A DNA stretch of 64,000 nucleotides from Aristolochia californica (lineage: Eukaryota > Streptophyta > Magnoliopsida > Piperales > Aristolochiaceae), in assembly GCA_029961685.1 (NCBI GenBank), contig JARWKL010000010.1:28676111-28740110 (forward strand), read 5' to 3'. Below the pieces are notes generated by a model that was not told where the DNA came from, did no database searches, and worked only from the letters and a program-made list of their open reading frames with translations. Positions 1-12,800 of this stretch are shown piece after piece (positions within the stretch are counted from its first letter, which is position 1; each line of letters begins with the position of its first letter). Position numbers and translations under genes: made by a program.

Positions 1-540
1 GTGAGGTTGAGGGCAAGGGTGAGGCTAAGCGATGGCGAGAGGTCGAGAGGGAGGGGAGCAACGACGAGAGAGAGGGTGAGGACGAGGCCGAGCAACTACG
101 AGAGAGACAAAGGTTGAGAAGCAAAAAACGTTCGAGAGAAAGGGATGTAGAGAATATCAAGATGCAGAGAATATCAAGAGAGAGGAGGATGCGGAGAGCG
201 TCGAGTGAGTGAATGAAAGTGAACGAACTGGGTGAACCCTCAAATTTCACTTTCACTTGTTTTACACTAAAACAAATGAAAGTGAATTACATAGTTCATT
301 CATTTTCACTTCCCTTGGGGGCATGCTCTAACGATGTTGGGTAAGTGAGAGTGAATTTGAATTTACTTTCTCTATCGCTCACTAACAGGACCAAAAGTAA
401 ATGAGGAAATTGGAGTTATTGTTATTATAGAGAATCATGAGGGCAAAAGAGAAAAAAAGTATTCCTAGTGTTTTGAGTGCTGGAAAATATCATATGGATA
501 AACTGATAATGTTTTCATTCTTTCTTTTATAGTTTTGAAT
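1..540. other. Purine-rich and AT-rich flank, no gene seen
   Basis: The first 230 bases are a GAGAGG/GAGGAT-type purine-rich stretch without a convincing reading frame. The rest is AT-rich and carries one strong inverted repeat, listed separately. No exon, RNA gene or complete transposon is recognisable. Confidence 0.5.
246..286. repeat. Near-perfect 19-bp inverted repeat with 3-nt loop
   Basis: Bases 246-264 are the reverse complement of 268-286 except at one position, leaving a CAC loop. The arms are built from TTCACTTT and AAAGTGAA. It could be the core of a foldback or MITE-like element, or a hairpin. Flanking target duplications were not identified. Confidence 0.7.
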
Positions 541-912
541 AGGCTATTGACGAGAAGATTTGCTCTCTTGACTAAAATGAATCAAGGGCAGAAATAAAGA
601 TAGTGGATGCCCAAGAATCACTCAATGGTGTTCTTGTGCTTGTGACTGGCTATCTAACTAGAAAGGATAATGTGAAGAGAAATTTCACTGAGTCTTTCTT
701 TCTTACTCCACAAGACAAGGGGTACTTTTGTTTTGAATGATATATTTTGACATGTGGAGGATGTTGAACACCATCCTGATGTGAACCAGAGATTACCTAA
801 TGGCACGGGTGCCCCTCTAGCATCTCACCTAACTGCAGATTCTCTTCCTACGCAAGAAAGTCAAGTTACAGAACCAATCACTTCACTTCACTATCAGAGG
901 AAGAAGAGGTGA
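541..912 (+). pseudogene. NTF2/G3BP-like protein fragment, decayed
   Basis: Translation in shifting plus-strand frames gives AEIKIVDAQESLNG, VLVLVTGYLTRKDNVKRNFT and ESFFLTPQDKGYF. This is the second half of the NTF2-like domain of plant G3BP-type RNA-binding proteins, followed by remnants of the region after it (HHPD, PNGT-like). An early in-frame stop and at least one frameshift near 735 break the frame. No intron is visible across the stretch, which fits a retrocopy or truncated duplicate rather than a live gene. The upstream half of the NTF2 domain and the RRM are absent. In functional relatives this protein works in cytoplasmic mRNP and stress-granule biology; this copy cannot be expressed as such. 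Confidence 0.7.
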
Positions 913-3662
913 CAAGGGGCACCCTTCAATATAGAGAAGACAATAAAAGAAACAAAGAAACAAACAAAAAGTAGTACCAGGATAAAAAAGAGAAACTGAG
1001 GATGCATAAAAAAAAGTCATACAGGATCATGAATCAAATAGAATGAAACAACAAGCCAAACCATGGGACAGGAGAGACGAGGGAGAGGGAAGGAAGGGAC
1101 GTAACGACAGAGTATTACATGTAGAAAGAGGAAGACTTTTCTTACACTAATGGGGCACTAATGTTATTTGCACTCTTTTTTATCCATTCAGAAAATTTAA
1201 GAAGAAAATTATCGGTTGAAATCTTCTTACGTACGTCTGACTCGTTCTGAAATGAAACTCCCGACGGAAAAGTCTCAGTTCCGGAGATAAAATGAAACTC
1301 TCACTCGCTTCTTTTCAATAGCCCGTCTTCCAAGGTCACCTGTCATCGTCCTGGATCAGTCAGAAGCTTTGCCAGTTTTCTATAGAGCCAATCTCTTTTC
1401 CGCGTTGCTCTGATTTTCGACCATCTTTCCTGCCAGTTTCCTCCCGGTGACTGACGACTTCCTTGCTGCTTTCGGTCCCTTCCGTCCTTCCAGCGAACTT
1501 TCTCCTTCTGACTGCACAACGGGTGAGTACTTTGACAAACCGATGATTTCTTTCTACCGTTTCTTTTCTTCTGTCTTCTATTGATAGATCTCGTGTCCAG
1601 AAAAAAAAAAAACTTTCGCTATATTTTCTGTTGCTTTAAAGAGCTCCTGCTGTTTTGGACGATCTATTTAGTTTCCTGGACCATTTGATGTTGGATTAAG
1701 ACGAGTTTTATCTCTACATTTTCTGTTCTCTAAGCTCTCTTCTTATGCCTTCTATTAATGTTTTTCTTGGCCACAAAAAAAACCCTTCTTTTTTTCACCA
1801 TTCTCTCTCTCGCTGTTGTTTTGTACAATCTATTTAGTTTTCTGGACGATTTTCATATTGGATTCAAATAGTTGATTAAATTGGTTTCTTGCATTTGTCT
1901 AAACTCTCAGCCCTATTCTTCTCTTTGTCTTTCTTGGATTTTGGGAAATAGTATGGTCGTTGGACGTTGGGAAGTGCGTCTAATGTACACTGATCTTTTA
2001 TATGCTGAAGCTTGGTCTGACGAAAATGCACTGGATTTGAAACACTTCAAATATTAGTTTTATGGGCCACTAATTTACTTTGAATGGTGCACATGTATGA
2101 CATAAGAACTATAAATGAAACACAAAATCATCCTCCTGGACAGCCCAGCCCTCTGATTGAAAAGTTGAATTTAGCAAATTTTAATGGACGGTTCACAGCC
2201 ATGCCCACAGATAGTGTTGAAGAAGGAGATCGTTCGCATAACAAACTTTTCTTGCAGCGTCTGAGAAACTTGGCCCAATAATGCAATCCCTGCGTAGAAT
2301 TTATCAGTGACAGATGAAACTGAGAATAGGAGCACTGTTCTGTTTGTTCAAATATCATTTTTGGCAATGATTTGAGGCCTGCACTCAAAAGACTATTCCA
2401 CAGATAGAGCTTAACAAATGGTTGTTGGAATTATGCCAAGCTTTCATCCATGTTGCAGAGTTCTCTGCTCATAGTTGAACTTTTGTAGATCAGCAGAGTT
2501 TTCTACTGATTCTATCTTTTAAGGCTCTCTACTGAAAAATGTTTAAATCCTTATCTTTGGGATTTGACTCCTTGAATCACCATATCATTGAGAAAACCAC
2601 TATTTTCGATTTTTTTTTTTTAAAAGGAGAGTGCAGGGGAGTCAGAAGACAAAAAAATTGACTTGCATAAATCATAATATTTGATTCTTCACAAAATAGA
2701 GAAATCATTAAGCAAACAAAAAACAAATGTAGTAAACAAGGACTAAAGTAGTTGCCTGGTCCTATTCCTGCTTTAGAGTTCTGCTTTTTTTAGAGAAGGT
2801 GCTATGGTAGAGTTGGAGTTGTTTTTTCAAATATAATTTTCAGCAATGATTTGACTCTAGAATTTCATAAAAGAGTTTCTATACCTGCACTCAAAAGACT
2901 GTTCCATACAGAAAGCTTACACAATGGTTGTTGTAACCACTCCAAGCTTTTATGCTTCAGAAATAGGCAATTCATGCACAATTGTCAAATGTCATCCAGG
3001 ATACAAAATTCTCTGTTCATAGTCGAGCTGCTCTGGACCGGCAGAGTTCTCCACTGATTTACTTTTTAAAGTTTCTCCACTGAAAAAAATGTTTCAATCT
3101 TTATAAGCTCTTTGTACTAAATTAATTGTAATCTAACCTCTTCTTCTTTATCTTATTATCTGTCTGACTTATTTGTGTTTCAGCTCACAACATCTAAGCA
3201 ACAGCCAATAGAATGCAATAATCTCACAATAACTAAAATCTGTATAAATCTTTTGCAGTTTTAGTTTAACATACAGGCACCTCAGCTGAAATAAACCAGC
3301 TACCATTCTTTAAATCCAAGGAGGTTTATTATCCTTATATCTGGAACATGTTTGTCAAATTTTTATTGCTCATCCATTTAGACGGGCTTCTTTTTCTAGT
3401 TTTATCAAAATAAAAAAACTTATGGAATAATTTCAATGGAAAATCAGGATGAAAGATTGAGAAAATCCATGGAGATCTAGTCTTCGAGCTCGGTCGAGGC
3501 CCATCGGGAAGATACTTCTCTCGTTTAAGAAGAAATAGAGGGAACTTCTCTCAACAATAACTCCTCGGAGGTGCAGTTAAGTTTGTACATAGAAATTTGA
3601 TACTCGAACATCTTTACCAGAAAAAAAGAGGAAAGTGAGTTGAAGAATCTACTGATCTGCTC
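913..3662 (+). other. 5' flank and probable 5' UTR/leader intron of the MPDU1 homologue
   Basis: This 2.7-kb stretch has no supported coding exon. A C/T-rich segment at about 1300-1522 ends in a good splice donor (CGG then GTGAGTAC at 1523), which looks like a non-coding first exon. A leader intron would then run to an acceptor somewhere before 3663 (candidates after TTTCAG near 3183 or GTGCAG near 3576). This is inference from base composition and splice-like sites only. Short open frames at 1872-2057 and 2084-2281 have no recognisable homology. The stretch also contains a diverged tandem duplication listed separately. Confidence 0.35.
2327..3105. repeat. Diverged tandem duplication, two copies of about 230-280 bp
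   Basis: About 2327-2560 and 2824-3105 share the ordered blocks CAATGATTTGA, CCTGCACTCAAAAGACT, ATGGTTGTTG, CCAAGCTTT, TCTCTG(C/T)TCATAGT, CAGAGTT and CTCCACTGAAAA. The second copy carries extra inserted bases. The unit is unrelated to the transposons further downstream. Confidence 0.65.
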
Positions 3663-3818
3663 ATGATGGAGCTGGAAATATTGGGAATGAATTTCAGTTG
3701 TGTCCTGAGATCCCTCAGCGACTCAAAATTCCCTCATAAGGATTGCTGGCTTCCGCTCATATCGAAGCTCCTTGGATATTGCATTATTGCTGCTTCCACC
3801 ACTGTAAAAGTTCCACAG
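3663..3818 (+). CDS. MPDU1: MPDU1 homologue exon 1
   Basis: Codes residues 1-52, with [17 protein letters not shown] and the first transmembrane span ending at the first PQ motif (KVPQ). The donor CAG/GTGATC splits between codons (phase 0). Confidence 0.9.
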
Positions 3819-6800
3819 GTGATCCTTGATTGAACTTTGTTTTGGAGCTATTGTAGTTATTTTTTTTTGCATTTTTGGAATTTCAATCTGTAGTTGATCT
3901 GCTTGTACCTGTGCACCTATGAAGCAGTCTATTTTTTCCATGTTTCCTTAAATGTAATGCTGTATTCCACAGTTAATAATGATATCTATAGTAGTATACA
4001 ATCGGCTGCTTTGTTATATAATCTTACAGGTGAAATCACTGACCATACGCCAATGCTTGTGTAACTTTATTTTATTTTGATGAAGATTTCTCTTTCATTA
4101 AACAAAGTTTTGAATAACAGAAAAGAGTTATCCTACCTTGTGTTAAACCTGTGCGGCCTTAGATCTGGAGAAAATGAAAACTAAGGAAAAATATGACAGT
4201 TTAATGTGCCTATGCCCACATGATGGTAGTAGGAATTGCTGAAATTGGGCTACAATGGATTCTTTGTGTCAGTAGAACATTAATATTTAAAAATGAGAAT
4301 TATTGTTGTTGTTTAATTCATCATGGAATAGCAATGACAAAATTTGCTATTTGTTGAAATAATAGTTAGAATTACTAGTTGTACCCTTCTTTGAACCTCG
4401 TTTCCTACCAAAAGCAAGTTTTTATTGTCTTCTGCAAAAGTTTGGGTGTAAATAGGGGCAATGACTGTGTTTTTCAGGAGATAAGCCATCATGTGAAATT
4501 ATGAGCTTTAATTTTTGTTTTACCTTTCAATATAAACATTTATGCTTAGTTTCAGGACAATACAAAAATATTTTGAGTTTTTTTTTTTTGGACCAGGGTA
4601 GATATAGTGCCCTTGTTACTTGACACAAAGTTCCAACTTATACCTTCTTGAACTTCCAAAATAAGTCTTCTTAATGATTGTGGACAATCCAACATAGTGT
4701 GCTAAAAATTCATCTCATCATTTCAAAGTAGATTTTGATTTCAGACTGACACCTCTTTTAATATATTGAAGAACAACTTGTTTTGAGTTGATTTTCTTTA
4801 ATAGTGTCTTACAAGTATGTTGACTTTGGAATATAACTCCCTTAAATATGTAGTTTCCTTTTGGTTGTGTTTTTTATTCTAACTGTGTTGAAAGGACAAT
4901 GGCAATGATTTAAAATGTATTCAATTCTTGTCCCTTTCCTCACTTCTTTAGGTAAAGGGCATTGATGTAATTTGTGACATGTTCAATATTATAAATAGAT
5001 GTTAAGGGGGAAGATTAGGCACGTCACTTAACCCTAATCCTCCTTCCCTCTTTCACTCCCTCTTTCTCTTAGCCGATCACACCTTCTCTCCTTCTTCTTC
5101 TTCCTTTCTCTCCTCTCTCCTTTCTCTCTCTCTCTCTCTCTCACTCGTTTGTTTCTTATTCACCTAATCTGGTTCTTTCACGTTAAACATCATGGGATCC
5201 TAAATTCAACATGGTATCAGAGCAATTGGTTTAGGTTCCTGAGGTTATGTTATTGGTTAATCAATTTCTTCCATCAATCTTATCGGTGGAGCTTTGATGT
5301 TTAAACAAGGGATCGATCTTGAGCATCTTTGCTCATAAAAAATAAGTTATTCTTTAATTTTTCTTTGAGATGATTACTGGTTTGTATCTCGGAAAGGAGG
5401 ACTGTAATTGAGAATGATTCGTTCAAAACATTTAGAGCTATTGCAACAAGATTCTCTCTCCTGACAACCTCAGAATTCGTGGCCATCTCAGATTTGGACC
5501 CCATTTGCCCTTTCTGCCATGCAAATGAAGAAACTGTTAGCCACTTGCTTCTTTTGTGCCCTTTCTCTTGGGGGATTTGGATGTCGATACTTAGAAAAAT
5601 TGGGCTCCATCTCTGCTTCCCTGAGGACTTGGCTGCCACCTGCTGAATGTTTGCCGAGACTCCTATCCCTGGTCTTGGAAAATTGATGATCTCTGCTTTA
5701 TCTGCATTCATCCCCTGGGGTCTCTGGTTGGAGCGCAATCAAAGAAGATTCAATGCCAAATTCAGCACTAAAGATAAAAGTCATTGAAACCATCTCAGGC
5801 AATATTGCTACTTGGCTTCACTCTCGAAAAGCCTTCTCTCCTTTCTTGGGATCATCCATCAGAAATAATTGGAGGAGCCTAAGCCAACTCCACATTTCTT
5901 CGAAGCCCCCCGTCATCTGCGAATGGACCTTGCCTCCTGCTGGAGTCCTTAAGTTGAATTTTGACGGATCTTCTCTTGGTAATCCTTGCTTAGCCGGTTT
6001 TGTTGGCGTGATTTGTGATTCTCTTGGGAACCAGATCGTCTCCTTCTCCGGGCCTCTCGGTATTACAGACTCCACGATGGTTGAGCTTCAAAGTCTTCTT
6101 AATGGGCTTCGTGTTTTTCGTGATCATTGCTCCGGGCCGGTCCTAATTGAGGGAGACTCTAAGGTGGTGATCGGTTGGTGCGAGAATGCCTCTTTGCCTC
6201 CGTGGCCCCATTGGGATGCCTTTTTTGAAATTTTGGATATTGTCAATCTTTTTGATTGTTTTTGGTCTCTCATTCTGAGATCATCGAATTTTGTGGCTGA
6301 TGCTTTAGCCAAGCAAGGAGCCTCCTTGCAATCTCTTGTTGTCAAGAGTTAGCTCCTTTTTGCTCTCTTAATAAAATCACATTTCATAAAAAAAAAATCT
6401 TAGATTATTGACTCAGGGGCCTCTGAGCATCTTACAGGTAATAAAAGTCTTTTACATTTGTGTCCCCATACTTACCAGACAAATTTGTTACCATAACAGA
6501 TAAATCTCAATCCAAAGTCCTTGGGAAGGGATTATTATTTGCTACTCCCACACTTCAGCTTTTCGACGTTTTATTTGTTCCTCAATTCCCGTTAAGTTTG
6601 TTGTCTGTAAGCCAGTTAACTAAGAAGTTTAATTGTTCTATTACTTTTTCCCCTTCTTTTTGTGTTTTTCAAGATATGACAACGTAGCAGGTGATTTGTA
6701 GAGGCCATGACAAAGGGCGTCTTTATTACTTAGATTTGCCTACAATGACTGTAGTTTCTACTTGTCAAATAGAGGCACAATTTTGCTACAACAAATTAGG

Positions 6801-9800
6801 GCATCCATCAACATCATCACTTTAGCACTTGTTTCCTTCCTTGAAATCTCCGTCTGGTTTGAATTGTGAGGTGTGTCAGTTGAGAAAACACCAAAGAACT
6901 ACTTATTGTCCTCTAGCTGAACTTAAAGGTGTTGCTCTCTTTTCTTTGATCCATTCAGATATATGAGGACCATTGAGTATTTTGAATACTTCTCAAGTTA
7001 AGTACTTTATTATCTTTGTGGATGATTTTACTAGAGTTACATGGCTATTTTTATTCAAGGATAGATCTGAAATCATTTATATTTTTAAATCATTTTATGC
7101 TATAGTTTCAACTCAATTTAGTAATAAGATAAAAGTAATTCGCTTTGATAATGCCAAATAATATATTTTAGGAGAGTTTCAATCCTTCAACAAGGATAAT
7201 GACATTATCCATCATACCTCATGTGCTTACACCCCTCAACAAAATGGTGTAGCTGAAAGAAAGAATCGACATCTTCTTGAGGTAGCTCGTGGCCTTTTTT
7301 ACTCCATGAATGTGCCCAATTTTTATTTGCCACATGCGATTCTTACAACTTGTTCTCTCATTAATAAGCCACCATCTTCCGTACTTGGTAATAAGTTCCC
7401 ATATTCCTTATTATTTCCGGATGAGGATCCATTTTCCTTTCCCTTGAAGGTATTTGGTTGCACTTGTTTTCGTTCATGTCACATCCCCATAGAAAAGTAA
7501 GTTAGATTCGAGGGCTATTAAGTGTATCTTTTTGGGTTACTTTCGCACCCAAAAAGGATATGTTTGCTATAACCCCTCTCTTCGAAAATTGTTTGTCTCC
7601 AAGGATGTAGCCTTCTTTGAAGATAAATCCTTTTATTCCTCCATGGCTGTTCGTCCAGGTCTTTCATCAGTTCCTGCATCTCCGAAGCTTGTTGTGCCCA
7701 TTGATGCAGACATCTCTCTTCAACCCCTTGAAACATCGACCGATACCACACATGTGGAGTTTACGGATCCTTCCAAGGTAAGTCCATCTTCTCCTCCTAT
7801 ATTTGGCTCACCATTTAATACTAGGCCCATTGCTTTCTGCAAGGAGCCTAGGACATTTACTAGGTCCTCTACGTCTCATGATATGTCAAATTTTGTTTCT
7901 CACCATCGTTTTTCTCCTTCTTGTTGTCAATTCAATGAGTCTTTACTGTTAAACACAATCCAGGTGGTTCCGTGGCCCATCTAAAAGCCTGTCTAGTAGC
8001 AAAGGGGTACACTCAGTGTTATGGAGTTGATTATGAGAAAAATTTCTCCCCTGTGGCGAAGTTAAATTTGATATGTATCTTGTTGTCACTTACTACAAAT
8101 TCTTCTGGGTCAATATATCAACTGGATGTGAAAAACATATTTTTAAATGGTGACATTGAGGAGGAGATTTATATGCATCGACCACTTGGATTTGTGGTTG
8201 AGGGGGAGTCGGTATGCAGATTGAGAAAATCTTTGTATGGTTTAAAACAGTCTCCTCGGGCTTGGTTTGACAAATTTTGCCAAGAGATGTTGCTATTTGG
8301 ATTCAACAGGTGCTCAGTAGATCATTTCGTCTTTGTAAAGAATATCTTAAAGGGAAACGTATAATTGGCCATTTATTTGGATGATATTGTCTTGACTGAC
8401 AGTGATACAGATAGTATAAAAGAAGTCAAAGAGAAAATATGATAAAGAATTCAAAACAATGGACCTTGGACATCTGAAATATTTTATGGGTATTCAGGTC
8501 TTCCAATCAAAGAATGAAATTGTCTTATCTCAGAGAAAATACTTTCTTGATCTACTTGAGGACACGAGAATGATGAGATGTCGACCGGTAGATATCCTGT
8601 GGATGCTAACACAAAGTTGTGTGCAAGCTCTGGTGAAGATATTGATGTGGGTGGATATCAGATAGTATAAAAGAAGTCAAATATAAAATATGCATAGAAT
8701 TCAAAACAACAGACCTTGGACCTCTGAAATATTTTCTGGGTATTGAAGCATTCTAATCAAAGCATGAGATTGTCTTATCTCAGAGAAAATATTCTTGATC
8801 TACTTGAGGACACGAGAATGATGAGATGTCGACTGTACTATCCAAATTGTTGAACTTGGAATTGAATCTCTGATTTTTTCTCTCAAGCCAAACACACCAA
8901 GGGATGTGAGCAAGGCAAACAAATAATAGAATCTTGCCAATTTTAGGAAGGCAAGTCCCAAGCACCATCTGAAAAGGGCCAAATAGATCCTGATGGAGGC
9001 CCACCTGAATGCCGATTTTCTGGAACACTAGCATCCAAACTCTCCACGAAAAGCCACAATACAGAAGAACAAGCTGTACTGACTCCTCACAAATGCCACA
9101 TAGGGGGCAGGTAGCATCCGGGGCGGTGAAACCTCTCTTGTGAAGATTGTTTGCCTTGAGGATTTGCTCTTTGATAGCTGTCCAAATAAAGAATTTACTT
9201 TGTTAGGTACTGAAAATCTCCAGGCAAGATTTGCCTTGTGCTCTGGCTGATTGGGGATAGCTTCCTTGATGTGGGAATAGGCTGAAGCGATTGCGAATGT
9301 ACCATTGATGCTAGGCTTCCAAATCAGCTTATCTGACACTCGCTCCTGGAGGATGGTACTATTGAGATTGGAAAGAAGCCAGCAGAGGGCTGGCTTCATC
9401 ATCATTGAAACTCCGACGGAAGAGAAGACTCCAAGATTCTGTTACTGAGCATGAAAGGTCCATAGCAATCTTGAGCAGCCCCGGGTATTCCTCACAGAGG
9501 GGGCAGGAACCGCACCACTCATTGGCCCAGAATAAAAGAATCCTCCCATTTCCTGGGTAGAAAGAGGTCGCGGTCTTGAAGGTTGGAAGTAGCTTATAAA
9601 CAGATTTCCAAATCGGGGATATACGGCGGGGAGTGGCTCCCTCTCTCCACCAATGCCCTGGAATATGAAGATAGTAGCACACCATGTTTCTCCACCTATT
9701 TGTTTCCTCTATTATAAATAGAAGCTCGTTGTATTCAAATTACAATAAGTTGGTGAAATATTTGTTTTTTCTAGAATGCAACATGGTATCAGAGCAGGTT

Positions 9801-12800
9801 TTGTGAGTTAACTCAGTCAATCCACAAAAATAATCTGATCTATCATCTCTATCATTGTCATCTTTTGTGTACTTTGAAACTTGTCTTTGATCAAAGATTT
9901 TTTGATGGTTGATCATTTTATGAAGTTAGTGAAAACCAATGCAACAGAATCTCGATAATTTCATTGTGCATGCAATATCCAGTATCCACTTGTCATAATT
10001 ATTCATCATTGGCTCAATTATGATCTTGAAGTTTATGAAAGAACAACAGTATGTAGCAAAAACATGTTTCTTTTTTATAAGGCATCCGATGCTTTTCTTC
10101 ATCACCAGCTAACAATGCCTTCTACTGAGATCCTTCTAGTGAACTGAAAAACCTTACCTCGGTGACATTTTCAAATAGTTGGTCGTTGTTTCTTTCTTAC
10201 CTCAACATCCACTAAGGTCTTCTCGTTTCCACAGAATTGCTCTTTCCTACAACTTTTGCAATCTTGTTGAACATTGGCTATGTATTGATTACTTTAATTT
10301 CTATCTCAATTTTAAATCCTTATGTCAAATTTAGGAGTCTCATCTGGTAGTCTCTCTTTTTACCTTTCTTTGCATGTGTATGCTAGTAAATAGCTTTGGA
10401 TCTCCTGCAACTTCATTAGGGCCCATCAAGCATAATTGATGGTGACTCCATATGAGTATATGAAATATACTTTATGCTAACCTCAACGGGCCTGTCACTG
10501 GGATTGGATGAAGGAATGTGAGGTTCCTTTCACTGCATGCATCTTCCAACTGAAAGGTGCTTTCTGAAGCATCAGAAAGTTTGTTATGGTGTTGCTTACA
10601 GCTACTTTCATATTGAGTGTCATTTGACACTTCTTTTTTGTATTGCAGATACTTAAGATTTTGAAGCATAACAGTGCTAGGGGCCTAAGCGTGACATCTT
10701 TTGAGCTAGAAGTTGTGGGCTATACAATTGCTTTAGCTTATTGTCTACACAAAGGTCTCCCTTTTTCAGCTTATGGGGAGTTGTTTTTTCTTTTAATACA
10801 AGGTAACTTTCTAGAACTTTTAAGTCTGGGTAAATGAGTAGAATGTTCCCTTTTCTGGAGAATAATATCAGTCTTCTAGTGCAGAAGGATAGCTTTCTTT
10901 AAAAACAGGATGGTAGCCACACTCTGCCAACTGAAGGACCTTTGAGTTTTGAGACTTGTTGGTGCAAGTTGCAGAGTTTGAGTTAGGTTTCCATGTGGGA
11001 GGATTCAATCATTGGCACTAAAGAAAATGCTCGAAGAACTCATGTAGGATTAACATTTCTTCTATCATTTTACTTACCAGTGTCCAATTTGTTTGCTTGT
11101 CGCAGGTATAATATTGGTTGCAATTATCTATTACTATTCTCGACCTGCTGGCATGAAATCTTGGATCAGAGCGTTACTGTATCCTATCTACTCTTTTGGT
11201 GTATTAATCACTGGGTTTGCCTTGAAAAATACTTTTGCACTTAAAAGTTTTGGATGGAAGTTCTATTACTGTTTCTCTGATTTATGTTTGAGTTAGAAAT
11301 ATTTCTGCATTCCTTAATGAAAATTTTGTTAGATACTGTGGCATAGCACCAACCATTTTAGCTGGTCAGATTGATCCTGTTCTTTTTGAAGCTTTATATG
11401 TAAGTGTTTGATAACCACACAGGTCACATACCAGAAACACTTAAAGTCTTATATATATGTTTATATGCCAGCAACTGAAACATCTTATGTGTCTTGCAGT
11501 TTTTAGACTAAATGTTATTTCAGAATCTTTTATTCTTCTCTGATGCATTTAGCTTTTCTACAGGCATCTCAGCATGCTATTTTCGTTTTTGCAAGACTTC
11601 CGCAAATATGGGAGAATTACACTGTAAGTCATATGTCTGTTGAAATTACTCTCATGTAAAAGTAAATAATCCTAGATTGAATGTGCTAGTCACTGTAAGC
11701 CAAAGTTGAGAATACGTTTCAGGAGATGATTTTATTTCCTTATGGAGGATTTTATTCATAGCCAGAATACTAAAAGAGTGGAAGCCCAATATGGAGAACT
11801 GAGAATCATAGAAGTGTATAAACTGCTCATAAGAGTTCACTGACATTTTAGCAATTAACAAAGAATCCAATTTTAGAAGGAACTGATGTGATTTAGTCAA
11901 ACAAAGAAAGCTAGCACTGTTGATATGAGTGGTGGATATATGCCTATTTGAACCATGCACAACAAAATCCTTTGACTAGAAAGATAATTTTGGCTAGTGT
12001 TACTTTTAAAAATGACATTGCTACATCTGGCACCACATAAAATAACAAGAAAAGCTGGAAAATATCTGCCAACAGAAGATTGACTCAAATGAATATGGTG
12101 AATCGGACAGATCTTTTTCTCTTTTCAGATCTGATTTATACCAGCAATGCCCACTAGTGACTTTGACCTAGTCAAGTGGATGCTCAGAATACTGAATAAA
12201 AGAACAGATTATAAGTCCCTAGGAAATGTATCTGAAGTTTTCACATGTACAGAAAGCATAGAAAATTACTAGTTTTTATGGCTCACCACTCGTGCCCCTT
12301 GTGCGACCTGTGCCTCTTGAGTGATGTGTGCTCCACCATCCATCATCGGGCCCGGCACTCTCCCACTCCTGAGCGCATCATCGCCTCCCTTTCCCCACCT
12401 CTGGTGGGGCTGAACTCCGATGCTGACAGCGATCACACTCTCTGGAAGAAGCAGCAGCAGCACGGTTTGCACGTGAAGTCCACCATTCAAGTCGACCAAG
12501 ATGACCAAGACACGGGCTGGCAAACGGTGGTCAGCCGTATGTCACGTAGACGAAGCCAGGTGGCTGAGACTGGTAGCTCCCCCGTGTTTGAGTTCCGTCA
12601 TGTAAGAACCACCACATCAATGCGAAGGGCGCATGAGCGGACAGGAGACGCAGTTCGCATCCTCTCCCAAACCAGGACGAAGCGCTCGTATGTATCCTTA
12701 CCCATCTTGGTGGCTGGACCATTCATCTTTCTGCTTGACAAGGTCCTCTCAGACAAGACGGGCCTTAGCTTCGGGCGCTCATTGGCGACTTGTGATCTTG

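Noticed and set aside
1872..2281. Small open frames before the MPDU1 start
   Set aside because: No homology, no codon bias evident and they lie in the putative leader intron.
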